Assembly: GCA_022570795.1 (NCBI GenBank)
Contig: JAKUDP010000001.1
Coordinates: 2,108,001 to 2,172,000 of the forward strand
Length of the DNA stretch: 64,000 nucleotides
From: Sphaerulina vaccinii
Lineage: Eukaryota > Ascomycota > Dothideomycetes > Mycosphaerellales > Mycosphaerellaceae
Reading direction: 5' to 3'
The position numbers were made by a program, and so were the translations under genes. The notes beneath the pieces were generated by a model. It was not told where the DNA came from, did not search any database, and saw nothing but the letters and a program-made list of their open reading frames with translations. Positions 54,321-64,000 of this stretch are shown piece after piece. How positions within the stretch are numbered: position 1 is the stretch's first letter; each line of letters starts with the position of its first letter.

Positions 54321-55012
54321 AGCGGCAGCCTCGATGAGATATATACCAGAAGTGTCTTTCTCAGTCATTCGCTTTCGAACGATTTGAGCGATTTCATGCG
54401 CTCTTAGCGCGGTGTTCAAGGCCGGGAGATCATGAACAGAGCACTAGATCTAGAGCCATACAGCCCGATAATGAATGATCGTGCACGATGACAAAAAGAC
54501 AGCAAGTTTCAACATCAAGATGATCGAGCGGGGCACTTGCTCTTCTGACAAAGGACACGCTCACAGAGTAACAAGCTTGAGCTCATTCATGAACAACACA
54601 TGCTCCGCGGACCGTACATGTCCGAACTGACTGCTATAGGTCCTACACTGTCAGCATATCAAACCCTGGTGACGCCCAAATAATTTGCTTTGGTATTCAC
54701 TTGTGCGGGACTGCGTTCGCCATGAGACCGGACTTTGAAGTTCGAAAGAAGTGTTTTGAAGAACTGCAACTTCATTGTGCTGATGTTGTTACATTACATT
54801 GATACACTTGTGCCGCCTTGATGCTAACTATCTCAATGCAAATAGAAGCCAACCCAGAGGTATACCTATGTGCCTTGACTCCACGCTATGCTGCTTGAAA
54901 CCACTTTTTGTATAACTCCCGGCTCGAACTGCTCTGCTAGAGAAGCGATGAATCTGCATCAAGCGCCATATCCCGACGCCTGTTCCGTACGTATGTTCTT
55001 TGAGGAAGACCC
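54321..55012. other. Intergenic between convergent desaturase and Seb1-like genes
   Basis: About 690 bp of 3' flanks. Nothing was recognised. Confidence 0.55.
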
Positions 55013-57504
55013 TCAACGGTAAGGATTTTGTCCATTGGCTTGAGAAGTGAAGCTGAATCCGAAACCTGGAACCGCAGGTGGTGTTGCAACAGCGACAGGC
55101 TCAGGTCGTGCAAGAGAGCTGTAGTCCATGGGTGGTGGTCCACCAGAGACACCACTGTATCCATTTCCAGTATACTGCTGATCTCGATCGTTGTGTTGGT
55201 GGTTCTTTCGTCCATGACGACCGCGACCGTGATTCTCCTTCTTATGATTACCGTGGTTGTTGGGCTGCGGGTTGTTGTCTGGTCCCACGCGCTTGCTCAT
55301 CGCCTGTGATATCTCGTTAGTATTAGCCCGAGTCGAGAGAGTAGTGCTTCACATACCTTGCTGCTCACGCCAGCGCCGATTTCGATATCAGGTTCTTCCA
55401 GGACCATGCCTCCTTCCAATGGCCTGCCTCCTGTCCCACCATACTCGGCAGTGTGGAGCCACTTGGTGTCGGCTTCTGTCAGCTTGTGGATGGGGATAAT
55501 ACTCTCACCACGCTGATAGTCGCAGCATTCTCGTGGCCCGAAGCCCACGCCCCATTTGGTCTGTCGAGCAACACTCATGACTTCTCGATCGTTGCGGTTC
55601 TGCAGATCTTCCATGCCCTGTTTAGCGGCCAGAGCGTAATTGCGAGTGGTCATCTTCACGAATGCGTGGCGTTTGTCACGGTTGGCGATGCAAGTCTGCA
55701 CCTTGCCAAAACGTTCAAACACTTCTTGTATCTCCTGCTGTGTTCCATTGGCTCCTCCAACGAAGAGCGTACGTGACAGGACTTTGATGTTGTCAGGCGG
55801 CAAAGACTGGTCGAAGTCAATGATCTTGGGCTGCATGGGCCTACCATTAGCAGTGCCAGGACTGTTGCGCATGGGCGAGCGCTGTCTGTACCGGCCACGG
55901 CCGCCGCCTCCGCCATTTCGACCTTCGCGGCCTCCATCGTTCTGTTTGGTAGCATTTGGGTCGTATGAGCCGTACACTGGGCTGCCTCTGCCACCTTGGC
56001 CACCGCGTTCAGGGCTGCGGCTTCGACCTCTGTTGCGGCCGTAGTCTCCTTGGGCGCCGAAATTTTGTGGCTGTGGTCGATACTGTTGCTGGAATGCTTC
56101 GAGGACTGGTCCCCACTTATCAGGTGTGATCCCGTCCTTCTGCAGGTCTTGTAAGAGCTGCAAAGCTGGAACTAGCTTCTCGTGATCGTTCAGGATGCTC
56201 TCTGGCAGCAAGTTGCGGAGTGGACCAAGTGGATCAGCTTGTGGAGGTGTTTGCTGCGGTGGCGGAGCTACTGCATATGCCTGAGGTATCGAGGGTGGTG
56301 GCTGCGGCGCATATTGGTGAGGAGGATAACCTGGGAACTGTTGTGGAGGTGGTGGGTACATAGGAGTTGCCATTGGTGGCGCGGAAGGAGGTGCGGAGTA
56401 CCCATAGGCTTGAGGAGGTTGAGGCTGTTGCCAAGCTTGCGGCGGAGGAGGAAGACCTTGTTGCGCCAGGATCGCAGCGAGGTTCGCAGGCATCTGCCCA
56501 GGTGGTGGTGGTGCTGGCACGCCATACTGAGGCTGCTGCGGAAAGGCATTCGCTGGTGGCGGAGGTGCAGCTTGAGCCAATGCTGCCAGAATGCCGTTGA
56601 TATCTTGGGTGGTCTCTTGAGCCGGTGGTGGAGGCGCTTGTTGTTGTGGCTGCGGCTGCCTACGTGGATCAAGTGGTGCATGTGTCCTGGTGGTCGGCGT
56701 GCCGTTGGTCTGTCCGGATGGAACCCTTCCTGGTGGATTGCTTCCTGGCAGGAAGCCCTGCTCATACAGATGTTGAGGTGGGAATCCAAGCGGAGTGAAG
56801 AGGGGCCTACTAGGGCGTGGAGCCGCGAACTTCTCACCTGACGACTGTGCAGAGCCTATGGGTTGTGCTTGTGCAGCTCCATTCACGTTCAGAGATGACA
56901 TCTGCTGGCTGGGGGTACCATTGAGCTTTGGAGTACCGTTGAGCTTCGACTTGAAGTCCTGCAACAGCTCTGCGGGAAATGTGCCGCCGCGTTCCCAGAT
57001 GGCGACCATGTTCTCCAGTTTTGGCTTCTGGTCTGCTGGCAAACCTTTCATGATGTCGTCAAACAATGCTGGCATCAACTCTGTAACACGCTTTACAGCG
57101 GCTGAATATGTGCCAGGTTCTCCACGGCCATTGAATTGCAACTCCTGTCCGGCGGCTTTGGCCTTCTCTATCCATTGTCGGACGACACTATCAATGACAT
57201 ACAAAGCACCAAGCTTATGTGTGGCTGGCGCCTTCTTCAGCGCGCGATAGAATGACTGGACTATGGTGGATTCGACCTGCACCGTAAATTAGCGTTGCTT
57301 CCAGTGAGCATTGGCGATGATTCGAAGATCATCTGCTCGATATATAGTAATTGTCCAGAAGTGCCAGATACATACCTGAATGTTGGTGACACTGAGTATC
57401 GTGATTGCTTGGATCTTATTCTTGCTCGCTCCAGGTGGCTTCAGCTGATTCAAAGATGCAAGGAGGCTGTCAAGATCATTCACAGTGGGCACCGCCATCG
57501 CCAT
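55013..57504 (-). CDS. SEB1: Seb1/Nrd1-type RNA-binding protein (CID + RRM)
   Basis: A nuclear termination factor that binds the RNA polymerase II C-terminal domain and nascent RNA. Three exons (57376-57504, 55357-57276, 55013-55303; introns 99 and 53 bp) give 779 residues. The CID spans residues ~1-150 (VNDLDSLLASLNQLKPPGAS, FYRALKKAPATHKLGALYVI, DSVVRQWIEKA). A Pro/Gln-rich region follows (~200-430). The RRM is at ~520-600 (SRTLFVGGANGTQQEIQEVF, HAFVKMTTRNYALAAKQGME), then the segment GVGFGPRECCDYQRGESIIP, distinctive of Nrd1/Seb1. The Asn/His/Gly-rich C-terminal tail is in the last exon. Start at 57504 opens the CID directly. Confidence 0.9.
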
Positions 57505-58643
57505 GATGCTCGGCCTACTTTACGTTCTCCGCTGTACGACTCGATGCTGGATCTGGCTACGCTCTACAGCAGTCTCACCCAGTTTACAGGCTACTGATGT
57601 CACTCGCAGTCAGCAAGAAGAATCCGTACGATGTACTGCACTTCAAGCCTCCGTCACAGATGTGATGCCAATCTCAGTATGCGGTCGCGTTGTGTCTGTG
57701 GAACCGCGAATCTTGATGTCTACTGCGACTCTTCTCACTCACCCACAATGGGTAAGAGACGCGCCTACGTCTTTGCCCGGCGAAGTAGTCCTGATCGCTG
57801 CTATTGTATGTCCGGTGAGGAGCACGAAAGATACTGTGTGCGGTATTGTAGAGAGGTTGTCGATGGAACTCCTAAAAACATCCGGTGGAGAGGTGGTGTC
57901 GAAGAATGGCACTGCACGAGTGAGCGCCGGTTGTGTATACTCGAGGCAAAGTGACCTAGATGAAGGTGATGTGATGCTCTTCAGAGAAGAGTTGTGTGGT
58001 GTTTCGAAGTGAGAACTCGAGGTGCCAACTGCGAAGATTTTCGCACTAGCCTAGAACACGCCTGTGTGAAGAGAGTGGCAAGAGCCGCCACGCGCACTGC
58101 TGCTGCTACTGTGATGTGAAGTGAGGCGAACGTACGGAAGGCACGAAATGCCCTCAGGGAAGCGCGCGGATGAGTTTCGAGAGTTATTGTGATGCGATGT
58201 TGGTCGATGTCTGATGTGCTTGCGTCGGTCTACGAGAAGGCGAGAAGAGATGCTCCTCAGCCACATGACCTCTGGCTGGGCGGAGACTTCGGGAGAGACA
58301 CACATGCATGGCATACCGTGTCCATGCAGTCAGCTATATATATTTGGCTTCGATATTGCTGTGCACCAAGAATGGTATGCTGGAGTGCTACGAACATTCC
58401 CTTCATGCTGCTGAGGCCCATACAGCCATCAGTCCGAAAACGATGCCCTGTAGTCTCGATCAAAAGTAGTTATCCCGAGAAGCACCGAGTGAGACCATCG
58501 GAAGACGGAATATCCCTGCACCTCCGAAGTGAACCACCTACTGCTCACCAAATTTGTTGCGTCGGAGCTCTTGACTTATCCAAGCACACTCACATCATCC
58601 TCGATCGCTCTTATTACCTTGAACTCCCCAGCAGTCATTTAAG
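57505..58643. promoter_or_regulatory. Shared upstream region of divergent SEB1-like and citrate synthase genes
   Basis: 1.1 kb. A plus-strand frame is open at 57485-58012 (175 codons) but overlaps the first SEB1 exon antisense and has no domain. A ctacctctga-type or tata-like element (tatatatattt near 58336) is the only visible feature. Confidence 0.4.
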
Positions 58644-60134
58644 ATGGCAGCAGTCAACAGCGTATCCCGCCTTGCGCTTCGCCGTAGTATGGCAACCCAA
58701 TCGACCTGGGCCCAACGTTCTATCAACACAGCTCGCACATATGCCACACCTAGCAAAAGCGCAGTATGTTGAGATTAATGGTATTCTACACTGCGGTGAC
58801 GACAAGCTAACTAGCGTTACTACCACCAGAGCTTGAAGGAGACATTCGCAGCCCAGCTGCCAGAGAAGATTGAGCAGATCAAGAAGCTGCGAAAGGACTA
58901 TGGCAACAAGGTTGTCGGAGAGGTGACACTCGACCAGGTGTACGGTGGTGCGCGCGGTATCAAGTCGCTCGTATGGGAGGGCTCAGTCCTCGACTCTGAG
59001 GAGGGTATCCGCTTCCGTGGAAGGACTATCCCAGAATGCCAGGAAGTTCTTCCAAAGGCACCAGGTGGACAAGAACCTCTCCCAGAGGGTCTCTTTTGGC
59101 TCCTCCTCACCGGCGAGGTCCCATCAGAGCAGCAGGTCCGCGACCTCTCCGCTGAGTGGGCTGCCAGGTCCGACGTTCCATCTTTCGTCACCGAGCTCAT
59201 CGACCGCTGCCCATCCGATCTCCACCCAATGGCTCAGCTCTCGCTCGCCGTTACTGCTCTCGAGCACGAGTCCTCCTTTGCAAAGGCATACGCTAAGGGC
59301 GTGAAGAAGACCGAGTACTGGCAACACACCTTCGAGGACAGCATGGACCTTATCGCTAAGCTCCCAACCATTGCTGCTCGCATCTACCGCAACATCTACA
59401 AGGATGGCAAGGTCCCAGCTGTGCAAAAGGACAAGGACTACAGTTACAACTTGGCCAACCAGCTCGGATTTGCCGACAACACCGACTTCGTTGAGCTCAT
59501 GCGTCTCTACCTGACCATCCACACCGATCACGAGGGTGGCAACGTCTCTGCCCACACCACCCACTTGGTCGGCTCCGCTTTGTCCTCCCCATACCTTTCG
59601 CTTGCCGCTGGTCTCAACGGTCTCGCCGGTCCTCTTCACGGTCTTGCCAATCAGGAAGTGCTCAACTGGCTGCAGTCGATGAAGAAGTCTGTCGGAACTG
59701 ATCTTTCGGACGAGAACATCACCAAGTACCTCTGGGACACTCTCAAGGCTGGCCGTGTCGTGCCAGGTTACGGTCATGCCGTGCTTCGCAAGACTGACCC
59801 ACGTTACGTGTCTCAGCGTGAATTTGCGCTCAAGCACTTGCCAGACGACCCAATGTTCAAGCTCGTCTCCCAGGTTTACAAGATTGCTCCAGGTGTCCTC
59901 ACTGAGCACGGAAAGACCAAGAACCCATACCCTAACGTCGATGCCCACTCCGGTGTCCTTCTGCAATACTACGGCCTGACCGAGCAGAACTTCTACACTG
60001 TCCTCTTCGGTGTCAGCAGAGCTATTGGTGTCCTTCCTCAGCTCATCATCGACCGTGCCGTTGGTGCCCCAATTGAGCGACCAAAGTCTTTCAGCACTGA
60101 GGCTTGGGCCAAACTTGTCGGAGCTAAGCTCTGA
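58644..60134 (+). CDS. CIT1: Citrate synthase, mitochondrial
   Basis: Condenses oxaloacetate and acetyl-CoA in the mitochondrial matrix. Two exons (58644-58763 and 58830-60134, 66-bp intron, phase 0) give 474 residues. The first exon is a presequence with regularly spaced Arg and no acids (SVSRLALRRSMATQSTW). The catalytic residues are seen in NVSAHTTHLVGSALS (His), VPGYGHAVLRKTDPR (His) and YPNVDAHSGVLLQYYG (Asp). Other signatures: SLVWEGSVLDSEEGIRFRG and AGLNGLAGPLHGLANQE. A 2-methylcitrate synthase is the main alternative in fungi; it cannot be fully excluded by eye, but the sequence fits citrate synthase well. Codon use is strongly biased, suggesting high expression. Confidence 0.92.
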
Positions 60135-61106
60135 ACTGCATACACACTGCCAAGTCGACCACGGAAAGATGCGCGTATTCAGCGCGCGCTCGACCTACTC
60201 GGTGGTGATGGCGGTGGAACAGAATCAAGAAGAACAGGTCATTGATCTGGAAATGAGATGAAGTGCTTGAATTGATCAGAGCGCGTGTACTACAAGCTTC
60301 GGACGTCTACATAGAGCGTTATTCGGGAACGAGGAATGGCTAGAGGAATCAGCAGCGCAAACTGTCACAGCTAGATCATTCTCCTATGTACGATTATACA
60401 TCAACGAGCGACAGAGGTTCAAAATCTAGGATGATGAAGACGTGTAACAGTAACAATTGTTTCAGGACATCGATCGTTGTCGTTTTCGTTTCCATCCTCT
60501 CGCTAGGATAGTGACTAATAGGGGCTCTCGCTTGCCGATGCGTAGTTCCAGGGCTATGACAGCCAATGAAGATAATGAAGGGTATGGAGTGATGAGCTCA
60601 TCTTCGGACTGCACTTTGCGCATGCAGGAGCTGAGAAGCCGCAGGTTGGTGAGAGCACAAAATCCACCGAGCATAATAATAGAGTTCGGGGATTGAGAGC
60701 AACGGAAATATGTTGAGAGCTGTCAGCCTCATTCGGACCACAGAGCCTCTCAATCATATCAGTATTTCCCGAAGCTGGAACAAGCAACTCTCACTCCTTC
60801 GATTCGAGTAGCACAGCTTTGTTTCTACCTGGTGATCTGACTTCGCACAGCATAGTTTGTCTGAGAGAAGATTGTCGCGTCTCATAAGTCATCAAGTCAT
60901 CAGATCACCAAAAGCAACCCGCGTTTCCAAGTTCTTGGTAGCCGACTAGCTCGACGCATCTGATAGAACGAACACCGAGGACCAGCAACAGTCGCAACAA
61001 CAACAACAACAACACTTCCACACACGCTCACCACTCCTCAAGGCAAAGAAGCCGCACGATTGCCTTGGTCCGGCCCTGAACACCAGCACACCCACACCAC
61101 CACAGC
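60135..61106. other. Intergenic between CIT1 and YHM2
   Basis: About 970 bp. Short ORFs only. The end is the YHM2 promoter and leader, with a CAA microsatellite. Confidence 0.5.
60995..61013. repeat. (CAA)n microsatellite in the YHM2 leader
   Basis: Six consecutive CAA units plus one base, about 95 bp before the YHM2 ATG. Confidence 0.85.
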
Positions 61107-62179
61107 ATGTCTTCAGCAGTCACCACTCCTGCAGGAGGCCAGAAGCTCGAGAAGAAGCCCGTCAAGTTCAGCAACTTGCTACTGGGCTCTGGCCTGAACT
61201 TGTTCGAGGTCACGACGCTGGGACAGCCTCTAGAGGTCATGAAGACCACCATGGCTGCCAACCGTTCTGACGGCATGGCTGGCGCGATTGCCAGAATCTG
61301 GAGTCGTGGTGGTGTCCTTGGTTGTAAGTACTGGAAGATGAGATATAGTACGCTCGGACTCAACTAACAAATCTCTACCACAGTCTACCAAGGTCTGATC
61401 CCATGGGCCTGGATCGAAGCCTCCACCAAAGGCGCCGTGCTCCTCTTCGTAGCCTCCGAAGCCGAATACTACGCCAAGTCATTCGGCGCCAGCAACTTCG
61501 TCGCCGGAATCTCAGGAGGTATGACAGGTGGTCTAGCTCAGGCATACGCGACTATGGGTTTCTGCACATGCATGAAGACGGTGGAGATTACAAAACACAA
61601 GGCCGCTGCTAGCGGTGTGAAGCCACCAGGAACCTTCGAGACTTTCATGGGCATTTACCGTGCAGAGGGTATTGCTGGTATCAACAAGGGTGTGAATGCC
61701 GTTGCTGTTCGACAAGTTACCAATTGGGGTTCACGATTCGGTCTTAGCAGAGTTGCGTGAGTTGGACCTTTTCAAAGAGAATGAGTAAGTGGAAGAGAGA
61801 AGCTGACATATGACTTGACAGTGAGAACGGTATTCGAAGCTTCACCGGAAAGACCGACACCTCGCAGAAGCTTTCGGCGCCCGAACGTATCCTTGCCTCT
61901 GCCATTGGTGGTGGTCTCAGCGCCTGGAACCAGCCGATCGAAGTCATCCGAGTCGAGATGCAATCGAAGAAGGACGACCCGAACCGACCTAAGAAGATGA
62001 CTGTCGGCAACACTTTCAAGTATATCTACGGCACTTCTGGTATGAAGGGTCTGTACCGCGGTGTTGCACCACGTATTGGTCTTGGCGTGTGGCAGACTGT
62101 GTGCATGGTCGCTTTGGGTGATATTGCAAAGGAGATGGTTGAGAAGGCTACTGGTGAGGCTGTTACGGCCAAGCACTGA
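61107..62179 (+). CDS. YHM2: Mitochondrial citrate/2-oxoglutarate carrier
   Basis: A six-helix inner-membrane carrier that exchanges citrate for 2-oxoglutarate and so moves NADPH-generating power to the cytosol. Three exons (61107-61323, 61384-61756, 61822-62179; introns 60 and 65 bp) give 315 residues. Segments characteristic of Yhm2 are KPVKFSNLLLGSGLNLFEVT, TTLGQPLEVMKTTMAANR, YQGLIPWAWIEASTKGAVLL, MGFCTCMKTVEITKHKA, INKGVNAVAVRQVTNWGSRF, GLSAWNQPIEVIRVEMQSKK and LYRGVAPRIGLGVWQTV. The PLE and PIE signature cores take the place of the usual PxD/E motifs. First splice restores GFYQG. No lesions. Confidence 0.95.
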
Positions 62180-62585
62180 TTTCACATATAGCGAGGAGTT
62201 TCTTGGTTCGAGAAAGAGCTGCAGCCCTTTTTTCTATTGGGATATTAGACAATGCGAGAAGAGACGCGATTATAGATATGACATGCGGGATGCGATCTTG
62301 AAGATGTCGAGATGTAAGGACTTAGACATCGCGTCAATAGAATCATTCAGGCTCAGGTTCTCAAGTTTGAGACAAGGACAGGTAGGTGGACCAAGTGAAC
62401 TGCTGATAGTAGGACAGATACAGCTCGGAAACAGGCAGATAACTCTGGTCACCTCGCGAACGCAGGTCTCAGCTCGTGCCAGGCGGCGACTTCGAGCAAA
62501 CAAGCGCAGTCCTGTACCAGTTGTTGTGCGAAGCACTCGGCTCCTTGACTTTGCCTCTGCATCACATCAAGACATCGACTGCATC
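62180..62585. other. Intergenic or 5' part of the edge gene
   Basis: The frame of the next gene is open through this stretch and offers ATGs at 62283 and 62304. Codon choice here is less like coding sequence than after 62586, so it may be the untranslated leader. Confidence 0.4.
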
Positions 62586-64000
62586 ATGAGAGCCCTTCGC
62601 TGCGATACGTTCGTCGGCATCATACCACCTAACTCGTTCCTCATACACAATCCGCCATGTCCCCACCGATGCGCACAAGACGAGGCCATGATTGAGGTCT
62701 CGTTTGTATGGTCTAATGCCAATTTCGAGCTATGGGAAACCCTCCGAGTTATTGTTCATCTGGATACGGACCTCTCCACTCTGAGCAAGAACATCGAGGT
62801 GGTTTGTGATGAGGCTACAACGAAACACAAGCCATTTCTTCGTGGGCTCTATGCCAATGGTCGAGATGTCAAAGGCGAGGCGAGATTCTGGTCTTCGGAC
62901 GCAGCTCCTTTTGCGAACCCTACAGCTACTGGCCGGTACCGCATCGAGACAGTACGAGACCAGATCAAGTCGCCGGAGTCGAAGAAGGAACCGCGTCTGG
63001 TGCCTATACGTGTTCAACTTGAGGTCATCACGAAGCCTCTTCAGGTGTCCAGAAAGACTGCTGAGCCGCCAAACAAGACGTACGTAAGGCACCAAGACGG
63101 AGCGAGCGCCACAAGATTACCCCAATCTGACGAGTCTACTCACTCGAAGCTGGTCCGGACTCACGTACATCAGCATCATGGACCTTGCGTGCCTGGAAAG
63201 TGCTTCAAAGAGAAGAGGCTCGAGGTGTTGGTGAGAGAGGTCAACGGAATGTCGATTGGCTCTATCGATAATGTGGAAAAGGCCCCGACCTCGTGGCACC
63301 CGCGGGCAGTCGAGTTGTATGAAAATAACCCAAATGGAGATTGGTATGACTACGATCATCTGCCAGAGCTTCCGAACATGACTTTCAACGACTATGTCCC
63401 TGATGCAAACACCGGTGGCATGGCGGCTGCTCAATTGCAGAAGAGTTGTCTCCGAATAGATCTAGCAATCAGGCTGGTCAATCGCATTTCATCGGAACAT
63501 CATGGCGTCCCTCTCCGCGACGAGAAGCTACCAGCCAATGTGCTCATGCGTGTCGAAGACGGCCCAAAGACTCCAAACCAGGAGAGGCGCATTTGCGAAG
63601 CATTGGAAAAGGCGCTCGAGAAGACCAGCAAAGCTGACCCCAAGGCATACCGCTTTGCTGCTACTCTCTTCTTCGAAGACTTCAGGCCCAAGTGGGACAT
63701 ATCTCTCTGGATCATGCCACAAGCTGGAGCGAAGAAGCTCTATGAGTTCAAAGATGATCTGGCGAACTACAAAGATGGTCTGGCGAACTATCTGGACTTA
63801 GGGGAAGTGAAGAAGGGCAATACGAAGCTGTACATGGAAGCTCACATTGTGCCAAACACGGGTCCGGTTGCGACACTATTGCAGGCAATTGACTTCGGCA
63901 GTGAAGACACGGAAAGCAGCGAGGAAGACAAGTATCCTCAGAACAGGCAGAGGACGGAAGAAGAAGTCCTGGCAGACTATGCGCGGAGTTTCAAGATGAT
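62586..64000 (+). CDS. Hypothetical protein, partial (runs off the right edge)
   Basis: From ATG 62586 the frame stays open to the last base, at least 471 residues, with no intron needed. It is not recognised. The N-terminal half has a compact acidic/aromatic region (AMIEVSFVWSNANFELWETL, RVIVHLDTDLSTLSKN) and conserved-looking Trp/Tyr positions (ELYENNPNGDWYDYDHLPEL). A short tandem repeat encodes KDDLANY-KDGLANY. The C-terminal visible part is acidic (DFGSEDTESSEEDKYPQ). It resembles the many Dothideomycete proteins of unknown function. The start could be 62283 or 62304 instead, adding ~95 residues. Confidence 0.6.
   Translation, partial: MRALRCDTFVGIIPPNSFLIHNPPCPHRCAQDEAMIEVSFVWSNANFELWETLRVIVHLDTDLSTLSKNIEVVCDEATTKHKPFLRGLYANGRDVKGEARFWSSDAAPFANPTATGRYRIETVRDQIKSPESKKEPRLVPIRVQLEVITKPLQVSRKTAEPPNKTYVRHQDGASATRLPQSDESTHSKLVRTHVHQHHGPCVPGKCFKEKRLEVLVREVNGMSIGSIDNVEKAPTSWHPRAVELYENNPNGDWYDYDHLPELPNMTFNDYVPDANTGGMAAAQLQKSCLRIDLAIRLVNRISSEHHGVPLRDEKLPANVLMRVEDGPKTPNQERRICEALEKALEKTSKADPKAYRFAATLFFEDFRPKWDISLWIMPQAGAKKLYEFKDDLANYKDGLANYLDLGEVKKGNTKLYMEAHIVPNTGPVATLLQAIDFGSEDTESSEEDKYPQNRQRTEEEVLADYARSFKM
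63750..63791 (+). repeat. 21-bp in-frame tandem duplication in the edge gene
   Basis: Two copies of a 21-base unit differing at a few positions (aaagatgatctggcgaacta and aaagatggtctggcgaacta plus one base) encode KDDLANY then KDGLANY, keeping frame. Confidence 0.8.

Noticed and set aside
55640..56841. Long Arg/Trp-rich plus-strand frames opposite the Seb1-like gene
   Set aside because: They are antisense shadows of its Pro/Gln-rich and Gly-rich coding sequence.
57485..58012. 175-codon plus-strand open frame between SEB1-like gene and CIT1
   Set aside because: It begins antisense to the first SEB1 exon, has no recognisable domain, and lies in a region expected to be a bidirectional promoter.
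1..64000. tRNA, rRNA and CRISPR features
   Set aside because: Scanning by eye for B-box-like GGTTCGA contexts and regular spacer arrays gave nothing convincing; a tRNAscan-SE run would settle tRNAs.

Overview
The window is nuclear DNA of a filamentous ascomycete. Genes sit on both strands, most introns are 45-70 bp with GT-AG ends and CTNAY branch sites, and the housekeeping proteins (complex I 75/78-kDa subunit, EMC7, Vps55, Sdo1, Yhm2) are of the fungal type. A pair of sequence-related 'introner-like' introns, a decaying reducing polyketide synthase locus and retropepsin-like gene clusters point to Dothideomycetes, probably Mycosphaerellales. That placement is inference.

Layout. 0-12.7 kb: housekeeping genes (NDUFS1, Pho80-type cyclin, EMC7, proteasome alpha subunit PRE5, VPS55) mixed with lineage-specific proteins (F-box-like, coiled-coil/Cys-rich, glycine-zipper). 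13.4-32.4 kb: a secondary-metabolism region. It holds an FMN-dependent alpha-hydroxyacid dehydrogenase, an MDR reductase, a highly reducing PKS (KS-AT-DH-MT-ER-KR-ACP) on the minus strand, and, leaving it on the plus strand, a berberine-bridge-type FAD oxidase, two cytochromes P450 and a sulfotransferase-like P-loop protein. The PKS carries two one-base frame breaks and one in-frame TAG, and the FAD oxidase looks C-terminally truncated, so the pathway is probably dying unless the sequence contains errors. 32.4-40.2 kb: F-box-like and DUF3425-like genes, RPS18, a Usa1/Herp-like ubiquitin-domain membrane protein carrying the two related introns, and PSD1. 40.2-45.6 kb: an accessory island with a ~100-bp periodic array, a second diverged repeat tract and three minus-strand retropepsin-like genes, one with its catalytic Asp replaced. 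46-64 kb: SDO1, carboxypeptidase Y, a MetE-like protein, delta-12 desaturase, a Seb1/Nrd1-type RNA-binding protein, citrate synthase, the YHM2 citrate carrier, and a partial gene running off the right edge.

How genes work together. The 13-32 kb genes form a plausible polyketide tailoring set (reduction, oxidation, hydroxylation). Citrate synthase, Yhm2 and the oleate desaturase lie within about 10 kb and are connected through citrate export, NADPH supply and lipid synthesis, though their adjacency may be chance. Exon joins were made by eye; intron phases were checked by counting bases.
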